Source: JAAERC01 sp965602655 (GTDB lineage: Bacteria; Zixibacteria; MSB-5A5; GN15; PGXB01). From it: 11,701 nt of DNA. The stretch spans positions 1 through 11,701 of the forward strand of contig CBFCZE010000092.1 of NCBI GenBank assembly GCA_965602655.1, in the 5' to 3' direction. Positions 1-5,998 of this stretch are shown piece by piece. The translations under genes and the position numbers were made by a program. A model generated the notes under the pieces. The model ran no database searches and had not been told where the DNA came from. It was given only the letters and a program-made list of their open reading frames with translations. Positions within the stretch are counted from its first letter, which is position 1. Each line of letters begins with the position of its first letter.

Positions 1-428
1 ATTGACATAATTTTAAATGTAGCGTCTAATTGAGAGTAAATAATAACCTCATCGGAAGTCGGGAACCAGTAACTATCAAGAATGTCCTTGTAAGGCAAGT
101 CATAAAAACCGGTTAACATCTTAATTACTTCAGTCGTATCATTTTTTTCATAATATATCTTTACGCTATGTAGCCGCCCGTTATAGAATTCAAACTTAGT
201 AGAAGCTGAAATACCATTTATACTTTTCTTATGGCCAAAATGTGATTCACAGATTGAATAAGTAGTGTCAATGGATGATTTTTGTTCAAAACCCAAATCA
301 TATTCTTTAGAAACCTGCTTAACATTACCGCCCCAGGGAATATCCAAATTGCTTAAATCAAGTTCTGATGCAAAACAGGGGGGTATTAAATTTATTAAAC
401 ATACAAATATTAAAACTATTCTACACAT
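1..428 (-). CDS. Small exported protein of unknown function, 3' end cut by the window
   Basis: Reading the minus strand from the ATG at 428 gives 142 residues with no stop before the left edge, so the C-terminus is missing. The N-terminus is a clear Sec signal: MCR, then a hydrophobic stretch (about residues 4-18) and a likely signal peptidase I site after the CFA at 18-20. The Cys at 18 is not in a good lipobox. The mature part starts with LDIPWGGNVKQV (28-39), the 'IPWG...' opening common in small periplasmic proteins, and then alternates short strands rich in Tyr, Lys and Asp. A GAGGG ribosome-binding site lies only 3 nt before the ATG, but no better start is seen. I do not recognise the family. 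It is separated from the gene at 700 by about 270 bp that holds its probable promoter. Confidence 0.75.
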   Translation of the reverse strand, partial: MCRIVLIFVCLINLIPPCFASELDLSNLDIPWGGNVKQVSKEYDLGFEQKSSIDTTYSICESHFGHKKSINGISASTKFEFYNGRLHSVKIYYEKNDTTEVIKMLTGFYDLPYKDILDSYWFPTSDEVIIYSQLDATFKIMS

Positions 429-461
429 ATTCCCTCTTTTTTTGAATTTATGCGATTCTCT

Positions 462-495
462 GTTATAATTAGCAGGAGTGTAACTCTTTTGTCAA
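462..495 (-). promoter_or_regulatory. Putative promoter of the exported-protein gene
   Basis: A perfect TTGACA -35 hexamer on the minus strand (495 down to 490) is followed by the AT-rich TAATTATAAC (471-462). With an 18-bp spacer the -10 would be TAATTA; the better-looking TATAAC would need 22 bp, which is too long. The -35 is strong, the -10 assignment is not. Position fits the ATG at 428. Confidence 0.35.
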
Positions 496-530
496 GGACT
501 AATATGTCAATTTTATGATATGGAATTCTT

Positions 531-564
531 GTGCGTGGCAGATAGCCTAAAATGCGTCGTCTGC
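531..564. repeat. Dispersed intergenic repeat, copy 1
   Basis: This 34-bp segment matches 5284-5317 at 28 of 34 positions with no gaps. Shared cores are GGCAGATAGCC (537-547) and TCGTCTGC (557-564). Within it GCAGA (538-542) and TCTGC (560-564) form inverted arms. Both copies lie between genes, which points to a dispersed palindromic element rather than a coding remnant. Confidence 0.6.
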
Positions 565-574
565 TCCCGCGTAT

Positions 575-632
575 GAATCGTTTCGGAAAGTCGATTCGAG
601 AACGGCCATATTTATCAAAGTAAAAGGCCGTT
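575..632. other. Two consecutive stem-loops in the spacer
   Basis: First, GAATCG (575-580) pairs with CGATTC (592-597), with an inner TTT/AAA pairing. Second, AACGGCC (601-607) pairs perfectly with GGCCGTT (626-632) around an 18-nt loop, and TT follows directly on the plus strand. The second has some look of a weak plus-strand terminator, but no plus-strand gene precedes it. They may belong to the repeat copy at 531 or to an RNA reading rightward. Confidence 0.4.
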
Positions 633-666
633 TTAATAAGCGGACTTTTTTAATTCCTATTTAATT

Positions 667-696
667 AATCAATCATTCCCATTGATTGATTTTTTT
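667..696 (+). terminator. Stem-loop with T-run, rho-independent terminator shape on the plus strand
   Basis: AATCAATCA (667-675) pairs perfectly with TGATTGATT (683-691) around a 7-nt loop (TTCCCAT), and the last two Ts run into a block of seven Ts (690-696). The shape is that of an intrinsic terminator reading left to right. The stem is AT-rich. On the minus strand the same stem lies 8 nt beyond the stop of the gene at 700, but the U-tract would then be upstream of the stem, so it would be a 3' hairpin rather than a classic terminator for that operon. Confidence 0.5.
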
Positions 697-699
697 ATT

Positions 700-1833
700 C
701 TAAGATTCAAGCATTTCGACATTGGCTCTCGGCACGATTGCCTTTTTGCCATCGCCAAATTCAACCTCCAATACACGCGCCTTTGAGCCCGATTCCAACT
801 CGGCCAATTCCGGCGGCAATGAAACAACTTTGCCCAGCTCACCAAAATATGGATGACGGATAACTCTGACCGGTGAGCCGGTCTGAAGTCCCATCTCACG
901 GAAATCGTCGACGGCATCTTTGTCATTTATATCGCGATCAAAAGGAATAATAACTTCGGGACGAATCACTCCGGCGCGAATCTGAGTGGCACCGTTGATA
1001 CAGGCGAGTTTGCCCTCCTTTGATTTTAGCAGAGTAAAAGTAGTTTCGGCCATATTAATTTGTCCAAAACCCTCGGTAACAACCAGCGTTACGCCGATTT
1101 CTTCCGAGCCGGTAATGGCCACACCAATATCGTATCCCAGAAAATCGCGAAGGTCCTTATCATCAAAGCCTCCGACAACAATCCCGGCGGCGCCGACTTT
1201 AGCCGCCTTTTTGATAGCGTCGGCAGTTACCATCGAACCGCCCACAATTACCTTGCCCTTGCATTCATCGTCGATCTCTTTGTCGGTCAGAACCGATTTG
1301 TTATCCGGCACAACGATCTTGATCTCGCCGTGAGTCTCGCCGCCGATTCCAAAAATACCCTGAATAAAAGAACTCCAGGTTGAAACGGCGACACCCTCCT
1401 TTTCAAAGACTTCGGTAATTTCACCGGTAATATATGCCTTAACCTCGACCGGTATCGGCTGCCCGCGAAGCAAAACCTGTCCGGTAATACTGGAGACAGA
1501 TTCGACCGTTCCACTCACATAAGATTTCTCAGATTGAGCAAGAAACGAAAGACCCAAAAAGCCTTTTGTTTTTGCCAGAATTTCGCCCTCTTCGATACTA
1601 TCGCCCTTTTTCTTCTGCATCACCTCTTCCATATCTTCGGGAGGAATACCAAGCTTGTTAGCTATATTTACCGGTTCAACTTTGCCCGGCAGGTGAGTTT
1701 GTGCCACTACATCGTCGGGGTTAACCCTGTCGCCTTTTTTAACTGTGACCTCACCTTTTAACGGGAGGATTCGGTTTTTGGTTACCAGAATTTTATCGGT
1801 TACTTTTAAACCGGGTGTATATGCATGACCCAT
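700..1833 (-). CDS. Uncharacterised 377-aa barrel-sandwich/KOW protein paired with the GlmL-type ATPase
   Basis: No known function. The N-terminus (about 20-60) carries the pattern LKGEVTVKKGDRVNPDDVV ending in a PG turn, like the half-barrel of RnfC/NqrA and of lipoyl or biotin carriers, but with no obvious lysine to be modified. A second such segment lies at about 76-135 (KKGDSIEEGEIL, then SGTVESVSSITGQV). Residues about 187-255 look like an alpha/beta fold (VGGSMVTADAIKKAAKVGA). The C-terminus (318-377) resembles a KOW/SH3-like barrel: GSPVRVIRHPYFGELGKV, ending in VPRANVEML. There is no signal peptide and no membrane segment. The ATG at 1833 has GAGG 7 nt upstream. It begins 37 bp after the ATPase gene, so the two almost surely form one transcript. 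A scaffold or partner of the ATPase is a reasonable guess only. Confidence 0.85.
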   Translation of the reverse strand: MGHAYTPGLKVTDKILVTKNRILPLKGEVTVKKGDRVNPDDVVAQTHLPGKVEPVNIANKLGIPPEDMEEVMQKKKGDSIEEGEILAKTKGFLGLSFLAQSEKSYVSGTVESVSSITGQVLLRGQPIPVEVKAYITGEITEVFEKEGVAVSTWSSFIQGIFGIGGETHGEIKIVVPDNKSVLTDKEIDDECKGKVIVGGSMVTADAIKKAAKVGAAGIVVGGFDDKDLRDFLGYDIGVAITGSEEIGVTLVVTEGFGQINMAETTFTLLKSKEGKLACINGATQIRAGVIRPEVIIPFDRDINDKDAVDDFREMGLQTGSPVRVIRHPYFGELGKVVSLPPELAELESGSKARVLEVEFGDGKKAIVPRANVEMLES

Positions 1834-1870
1834 ATTATTGCCTCAATAATTTATCAATAGACTAATCGTT

Positions 1871-3730
1871 TTATTCTCTGTCAAGTGCCCCGGCCGGATA
1901 AATATCCAAGGCCGTCATCCACTCTCTTAATTTCGCCACCCGAGTTTTATTATCTTCTGGCAGGATAAACGGACGACCGCGACCATCAAGGACGATACCG
2001 GTAACGCCGCCGGATAATTCTGTATCCATATTATGACCATGACCGGCACCGATATCAATATTCTTGTGTGGCTCCAGCTCGGCTTTGGCTTTTAGCGGTA
2101 ATCCGTCTTCGCCCAGACCAAGCTTAATAAGTTTAAGTTCGCCTTGCTGCAATGTTCCCGATTCAACCGTTCCATCCGGTAACGTAATTTTATAATCCAT
2201 AAGCGGTCCCGGTTTTTTCAGGACTCCGACTGGAGCGACACAAGTTCCCAGATGAATCAGGCAGTCCTTGTTGAAAACTTCCGTGGCGGCCTGTTTCTGT
2301 ACCGTTGTCAGAACGCCAAGTTGCGGCATCATAAAGATTGAGTCAACGGCCAGACGAGTAATTCCTTCAGGGACAAAGGCATCAATCATCATCAGGGCCG
2401 CCTGCTGTCGCTTGGGAGCGTGCGATAAAACGCCGCCGGAGCCAACCAGAATATCAAGTGTCATCATGTTAACCAGCGAGGCGCCCGATGATGTTTGTTC
2501 GAAAGCGTCGGCAATAGTTCTCTGTTGCTGGACACCTTTTAGAACTGTTGCAAAACTCTTATGCTGAATAAAGGCCAGACGGAGTGCCTCTTTGGCAATC
2601 GCCTGTTCAAAAATCAACTCTTCCATCGACTGCGGGATCGTTGTCGGGCGAATCATCTTATTTTTAACACGGTTACGCAAGTCACGCTCATCCATATGAA
2701 ATGGCACCCAGCGCATAACCATTGGCAAAGTAGCTTCTGCAAAAACATTTGAAACCGAATAACTCATGCCAAGATTGGCCGAGACAGTACGATTAAACAC
2801 ACCTTCCTTACTTTCGCCCGGTCTGAACACTGAAAATACGTCGGTTGTGGCACCGCCAATATCGACCCCGACTACTTCGATTCCCTCAATGTCGGCAATT
2901 GTTTTTATTATCAGTCCCACCGCGCCGGGAGTCGGCATAATCGGCGCATCGGTCCATTTCATCAGTGTCCTATATCCCGGCGCCTGGGCCATTACATGCT
3001 CCATAAAGAGATTATGAATCTCCTCACGGGCAGGAGTGAGATTTTCGCGTTCCAATACCGGACGCAAATTCGGGACAGTTTTTAGATCCACTTTGTCAGC
3101 CAGGGTTTCTTTGACCGCTTCAGCGGCATCTATATTTCCGGCATAAATAATAGGTAATTTGTATCCGCTTCCCAAACGAGGTTTGGGATCAGCCGCCGCG
3201 ACCAGTTCAGCAATTTCAACAACGTGAGTAGTTGTACCATGATCGATGCCTCCTGAGAGTAGTATCATATCCGGACGTAAGAGGCGAATTCGTTCAATCT
3301 GCTCATGGGGGAGACGTTTGTCATTGGATGCAATAACATCCATCACAATTGAACCGGCTCCAAGTGCGGCTCGCTCAGCCGATTCAGCGGTCATTGAGCG
3401 GACAACACCGGCAACCATCATCTGAAGTCCGCCTCCGGCTGATGATGTTGAAATGTAAATATCGGTTCCGACGTCACCATTGGCCGGTGAGATAATTTTG
3501 CCTTCTTCATCGAGAAGTTTCCGGCCGCATAACTCTTCGACTTCTCCAACCGCGTTCAAAACACCCTTGGTAACATCCTCAAAAGGCGCCTCAACCGTTG
3601 TCGGGGCCTCACCTCTGACAATAAGACGATACTCGCCGTCTCGTTTCTCAATAAGAATCGCCTTGGTCGTAGTCGAACCACAATCGGTTGCCAGAATTAC
3701 CCTTATATCCTCAGGATTCATTTTTGCCAT
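1871..3730 (-). CDS. glmL: GlmL/MutL-family ASKHA ATPase (mutase-associated protein), long form
   Basis: Proteins of this family accompany adenosylcobalamin-dependent mutases such as glutamate mutase and ornithine aminomutase and are thought to act as ATP-dependent chaperones or reactivators. The ASKHA nucleotide-binding motifs are all visible: a phosphate-1 loop DCGSTTTKAIL (16-26), TSSAGGG (95-101), LLSGGIDHG (157-165), YAGNIDA (196-202), a second Asp-Gly loop VGVDIGGATTDVFSV (287-301) and an adenosine-type LVGSGGVLSHAP (428-439). At 619 residues it is clearly longer than the clostridial GlmL (about 460); the extra part is mostly C-terminal (from about 465), with Gly-rich and charged segments. 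The ATG at 3730 has AGGA 5 nt upstream; a second ATG three codons in is spaced worse. The symbol is given at family level: no mutase subunit is in the window, so the client is unknown. Cytoplasmic by sequence. Confidence 0.9.
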   Translation of the reverse strand: MAKMNPEDIRVILATDCGSTTTKAILIEKRDGEYRLIVRGEAPTTVEAPFEDVTKGVLNAVGEVEELCGRKLLDEEGKIISPANGDVGTDIYISTSSAGGGLQMMVAGVVRSMTAESAERAALGAGSIVMDVIASNDKRLPHEQIERIRLLRPDMILLSGGIDHGTTTHVVEIAELVAAADPKPRLGSGYKLPIIYAGNIDAAEAVKETLADKVDLKTVPNLRPVLERENLTPAREEIHNLFMEHVMAQAPGYRTLMKWTDAPIMPTPGAVGLIIKTIADIEGIEVVGVDIGGATTDVFSVFRPGESKEGVFNRTVSANLGMSYSVSNVFAEATLPMVMRWVPFHMDERDLRNRVKNKMIRPTTIPQSMEELIFEQAIAKEALRLAFIQHKSFATVLKGVQQQRTIADAFEQTSSGASLVNMMTLDILVGSGGVLSHAPKRQQAALMMIDAFVPEGITRLAVDSIFMMPQLGVLTTVQKQAATEVFNKDCLIHLGTCVAPVGVLKKPGPLMDYKITLPDGTVESGTLQQGELKLIKLGLGEDGLPLKAKAELEPHKNIDIGAGHGHNMDTELSGGVTGIVLDGRGRPFILPEDNKTRVAKLREWMTALDIYPAGALDRE

Positions 3731-3770
3731 ATTCTTCCTGTCTATCCTCAGCTAATATTTTCTATTCTTA

Positions 3771-3807
3771 ATCAGGCCGAAAACTATCCTTCCGCAGTTT
3801 CCCTGAT
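3771..3807 (-). other. Stem-loop in the leader of the glmL-type operon
   Basis: In the RNA between the promoter and the ATG at 3730, ATCAGG pairs with CCTGAT at the ends of a 37-nt segment, and GAAACT pairs with AGTTTTC inside it, leaving a bulged T, a GG bulge and a purine-rich 10-nt loop (GCGGAAGGAT). The stem totals about 12 bp. It lies 40 nt before the start codon, separate from the ribosome-binding site. It is far too short for a cobalamin riboswitch. A regulatory role is possible but unproven. Confidence 0.45.
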
Positions 3808-3823
3808 TTCCTCAAAGACTAAA

Positions 3824-3852
3824 ATTATAACATAATTTCTTTATTTTGTAAA
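3824..3852 (-). promoter_or_regulatory. Sigma70-type promoter of the glmL-type operon
   Basis: On the minus strand TTTACA (3852-3847) and a perfect TATAAT (3829-3824) are separated by exactly 17 bp. Transcription would start near 3817 and give a leader of about 87 nt before the ATG at 3730. It lies in the 208-bp gap after the oxidoreductase gene, so the operon can be expressed separately from that gene. Confidence 0.75.
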
Positions 3853-3938
3853 CCTGTTTTATCTGCAGACTGGCTCCAATATATCTGTGTTTCCGGGATT
3901 TATACTTTTTAATACTTACAGACGCCCCAAGGAATATA

Positions 3939-5087
3939 TCAGATAACGTTGGTTTCCTCGCTGATAACCCCCTTTTCAAATCTTTCCTCGGATAGGGACG
4001 AAATATCAACCGTGGTTTCCTTTCCACAAATAGATTCCGCCGCGACCAAACCGGCCGCCGGGGCATGCATCAGGCCATGCCCGGAGAAGCCGTTTATGTA
4101 AAATAATCCTTTTATTTCTTTAGACGGTCCAATAATGGCATGATGATCCGGGGTGACCTCATATAATCCGGCCCAGCTGTTGGAAACCCCGGCCGTTTCA
4201 AGGGCCGGAATTCTATCGAGCGCCTTCATGATGATATTATCCGTATAATCCGGATCAACCGATTCGTCAAACGCCGGTTCCACGGAATTATCGGCCCAAC
4301 CCAGAAGTAATCCGGGAGCCTCACGATGAAAATACAATCCGGATTTGACATCAACCACCATCGGAAAATCGGGGCCAACAAAATCAAGGGCGGCGGTTGT
4401 AACTATCTGGCGACGAACCGGTTCTACCGGCAGGGAAGTTCCAGCCATTTCAGCAATTACTTTGGCGTAAGGTCCGGCGGCATTTATAACCAGAGGACAT
4501 TCTATATCACCGTTCTTGGTGCTGACACCTGTTACTGAATTGTTATTGGTTTTGATGTCGGTCACTTCGGTTTCAACCAATACTTCAACGCCAAGATTTC
4601 GTGACGCCGAGGCATACCCCTGAATAAGATCATTGGGATCGGCCAGCCCATCCTGTTGACAGAAAGTTGCCTTTAAAATATCATCGGTTTTTACTTCCGG
4701 AGCCAGTTTATTTATTCTATCAGGGTCGATCAGTTCGACTTCAAGACCAAGTGATTTTTGTAATTCTACTGCTTTTGAAAAGCTGGCTAGTTCTTTTTCG
4801 TCTGATAAAAGAAACATATATCCGCACTGATTAAAAATTGCCGGATACCCGGTAATTTCTTCGAAATTGGCCAGAATTTCTTCAGATTTCATCGACATCT
4901 CAATATTGACTTTTGAGAAAAACTGGGCCCGAATCCCGCCGGCGCATTTACTGGTGGCGCCCGCTCCGAGGAACATCTCTTTTTCGACAATGACAATTTT
5001 GCCGAATTTGAATTTGGCCAGATTAAAGGCTGCGGCCAGACCGATTATACCGCCTCCAATTATTACAATGTCTGCATTACGGGTCAT
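3939..5087 (-). CDS. FAD-dependent oxidoreductase, DAO family (amino-acid/sarcosine oxidase type)
   Basis: Likely oxidises the C-N bond of an amino acid or N-methyl amino acid, with FAD bound non-covalently or covalently. The N-terminus is a Rossmann FAD fold: DIVIIGGGIIGLAAAFNLA (6-24) with an acidic residue ending the second strand (IVIVEKE, 31-37). The middle has the family's ATSKCAGGIRAQ (44-55) and INAAGPYA (201-208), and the C-terminus the conserved INGFSGHGLMHAPAAG (331-346) that closes over the flavin. Length (382) is typical for the DAO superfamily. Closest in style to the SoxB, ThiO and archaeal proline dehydrogenase beta-subunit types; the exact substrate cannot be read. No signal peptide. 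The ATG at 5087 has AGGGA 7 nt upstream. It lies upstream of the GlmL-type operon on the same strand, and no strong terminator is seen in the gap, so some read-through is possible. Confidence 0.9.
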   Translation of the reverse strand: MTRNADIVIIGGGIIGLAAAFNLAKFKFGKIVIVEKEMFLGAGATSKCAGGIRAQFFSKVNIEMSMKSEEILANFEEITGYPAIFNQCGYMFLLSDEKELASFSKAVELQKSLGLEVELIDPDRINKLAPEVKTDDILKATFCQQDGLADPNDLIQGYASASRNLGVEVLVETEVTDIKTNNNSVTGVSTKNGDIECPLVINAAGPYAKVIAEMAGTSLPVEPVRRQIVTTAALDFVGPDFPMVVDVKSGLYFHREAPGLLLGWADNSVEPAFDESVDPDYTDNIIMKALDRIPALETAGVSNSWAGLYEVTPDHHAIIGPSKEIKGLFYINGFSGHGLMHAPAAGLVAAESICGKETTVDISSLSEERFEKGVISEETNVI

Positions 5088-5135
5088 AGTTTAATCCCTG
5101 AAGTTATATGTAATGGTGAGTCTTTTCACGTGGGC

Positions 5136-5163
5136 AATTTAAATTAATAGGCAAATATGTCAA
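5136..5163 (-). promoter_or_regulatory. Putative promoter of the FAD oxidoreductase gene
   Basis: Minus strand: perfect TTGACA (5163-5158), 16-bp spacer, TAAATT (5141-5136, 4 of 6 to consensus). It would give a leader of about 40 nt before the ATG at 5087. The -35 touches the palindrome at 5162-5184. Confidence 0.5.
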
Positions 5164-5184
5164 GCGAAAACCCGGTTTTTGCTT
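5162..5184. promoter_or_regulatory. Palindrome at the -35 of the oxidoreductase promoter, operator candidate
   Basis: AAGCGAAAAC (5162-5171) and GTTTTTGCTT (5175-5184) are inverted arms of 10 bp with one G:T mismatch around CCG. The palindrome abuts and slightly overlaps the -35 hexamer, the usual place for a regulator site. No regulator gene is nearby, so which protein would bind is unknown. Confidence 0.35.
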
Positions 5185-5283
5185 TGAGGGGGGTGTTGAA
5201 AAATCTATAACTATCGGAGTTCTGATCTACACCAACTATTCTAAAATAAATACCTGTAAATTTATCACAAATTCTTCTTTTTT

Positions 5284-5319
5284 GTGGGCGGCAGATAGCC
5301 AGAAATACCTCGTCTGCCG
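5284..5319. repeat. Dispersed intergenic repeat, copy 2
   Basis: Second copy of the element at 531-564 (28 of 34 identical over 5284-5317). Here the inverted arms are longer: CGGCAGA (5289-5295) and TCTGCCG (5313-5319), a 7-bp perfect stem around 17 nt. Confidence 0.6.
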
Positions 5320-5329
5320 TGAAATCGTG

Positions 5330-5353
5330 CTGTTGGGTCGCCGCACCCGACAG
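5330..5353. repeat. GC-rich hairpin, left copy of a long-range inverted repeat
   Basis: CTGTTGGGT (5330-5338) pairs with ACCCGACAG (5345-5353), 9 bp with one G:T, loop CGCCGC; TTTT follows at 5354. In addition its first 17 bases (5330-5346) recur inverted at 5767-5783 with 16 of 17 matching, so the two copies face each other across about 420 bp. Confidence 0.6.
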
Positions 5354-5384
5354 TTTTGTAAGTCAAAGGTCCCTGAGGCTGTAG

Positions 5385-5407
5385 GTCAGGAGCCGAGTGC
5401 TCCTGAC
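5385..5407. repeat. Perfect 9-bp hairpin
   Basis: GTCAGGAGC (5385-5393) and GCTCCTGAC (5399-5407) are perfect inverted arms around CGAGT. No T-run follows, so a terminator is unlikely. It belongs to the palindrome cluster of this spacer. Confidence 0.6.
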
Positions 5408-5712
5408 AATTCTATTCTCCATATTTCCCTTCAAATACAATATCTCGCCTGCCGCTGAGAGCAACTATTCACAATACAAATTCACTACAATATCAGCGTT
5501 GATTCATTCATTGCATCTTAATTATGATATTGATAGGACAAAAACAGAAATTGCAGCTTTACTACAAAGAAATCGGCCAAAAAACAAAAACGGCAAAACG
5601 AACCCATTTCGCTGTAACGGCAAAAGAGATATAATATTACAGAGAATTTTTATGGTCATTTCACGCTTGCTGTACTATTTTTTTGTAGTAAAATTGTCGA
5701 AACCACATGGGG
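5408..5712. other. AT-rich stretch without a convincing gene, enclosed by palindromes
   Basis: About 300 bp lying between the hairpins at 5330-5407 and those at 5713-5783. An open frame of 110 codons (5397-5729, plus) crosses it, but it starts inside one palindrome and ends inside another, has no ribosome-binding site and reads as low-complexity sequence. I regard it as non-coding, perhaps the core of a repeat element or a decayed gene. Small AT-rich inverted arms are present at 5673-5690 (TACTA/TAGTA). Confidence 0.4.
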
Positions 5713-5783
5713 ACTCGACCTACCTTTAGCGGACAGACAGTAATGTCTGTCCTACCTGACGGTCGAGTGCGGCGACCCGACAG
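5713..5783. repeat. Nested inverted repeat plus right copy of the long-range repeat
   Basis: Outer arms ACTCGACC (5713-5720) and GGTCGAGT (5761-5768) enclose inner perfect arms GGACAGACA (5731-5739) and TGTCTGTCC (5744-5752) around GTAA. The heptamer CCTACCT occurs directly repeated at 5719-5725 and 5751-5757. The end of the block, 5767-5783, is the inverted partner of 5330-5346. No coding sense is apparent. Confidence 0.65.
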
Positions 5784-5790
5784 CACATAC

Positions 5791-5857
5791 GTCATCCCCG
5801 CGAAGGCGGGGATCCATGCAACAAACAAAGATGGATTCCCGTTTTCACGGGAATGAC
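5791..5857. repeat. REPIN-like element: two facing REP-type hairpins
   Basis: Two hairpins face each other. Left: ATCCCCGC (5794-5801) and GCGGGGAT (5806-5813), loop GAAG. Right: ATTCCCGT (5835-5842) and ACGGGAAT (5847-5854), loop TTTC. The whole is itself an imperfect inverted repeat: GTCAT (5791-5795) against ATGAC (5853-5857), and GATCCAT (5811-5817) against ATGGATT (5831-5837). Each half resembles the widespread GTCATTCCCGCGAAAGCGGG-type repeat seen between genes in many bacteria. No transposase is in the window, so mobility would be in trans. Confidence 0.75.
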
Positions 5858-5873
5858 ATTAATGGGCAGGCGA

Positions 5874-5923
5874 GGGCGGCAGACGCCCACGGAATGTGGA
5901 TTCGCTCAGGCGAATCGCACATT
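5874..5923. repeat. Two adjoining hairpins at the right end of the palindrome cluster
   Basis: GGGCG (5874-5878) pairs with CGCCC (5884-5888). Then AATGTG plus GATTCGC (5893-5905) pair with GCGAATC and CACATT (5910-5923) around TCAG, 13 bp with one bulged G at 5917. GGGCGGCAGA here recalls the start of the repeat at 5284. An AGGAGGG sequence at 5927-5933 follows but only precedes a two-codon frame, so it does not mark a gene. Confidence 0.55.
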
Positions 5924-5960
5924 ATCAGGAGGGAATGGTATAAATCAGATTAAAATTATC

Positions 5961-5988
5961 TTGATAAAAATAATATTTCTAATAGATT
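5961..5988 (+). promoter_or_regulatory. Putative promoter of the ClC gene
   Basis: TTGATA (5961-5966), 16-bp spacer, TAGATT (5983-5988). If used, transcription would begin only a few bases before the ATG at 5999, which would fit the lack of a ribosome-binding site there. The -10 is only 4 of 6 to consensus. Confidence 0.35.
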
Positions 5989-5998
5989 CCCGTACAAT

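Noticed and set aside
375..377. Cys18 of the exported protein as a lipoprotein lipobox
   Set aside because: The residues before it (IPP) do not fit the lipobox consensus, and an ordinary signal peptidase I site follows at Ala20.
986..1383. Plus-strand open frames of 115 and 107 codons opposite the 377-aa gene
   Set aside because: Antisense shadows; the minus-strand frame has a good ribosome-binding site, operon context and domain-like sequence.
3731..3817. Cobalamin riboswitch upstream of the GlmL-type gene
   Set aside because: The leader is only about 87 nt and lacks a B12-box-like sequence; a cobalamin riboswitch needs roughly twice that.
5354..5357. TTTT after the hairpin at 5330-5353 as a plus-strand terminator
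   Set aside because: No plus-strand gene lies upstream, the T-run is short, and the hairpin sequence recurs inverted at 5767-5783 as part of a repeat.
5397..5729. Plus-strand open frame of 110 codons in the palindrome-rich spacer
   Set aside because: It starts within the hairpin at 5385-5407 and ends within the nested repeat at 5713-5768, lacks a ribosome-binding site and shows no recognisable domain; more likely part of the repeat mosaic.
5791..5857. CRISPR-like repeat-spacer structure
   Set aside because: Only two facing, non-identical hairpins in inverted orientation; a CRISPR array needs direct repeats with regular spacers.
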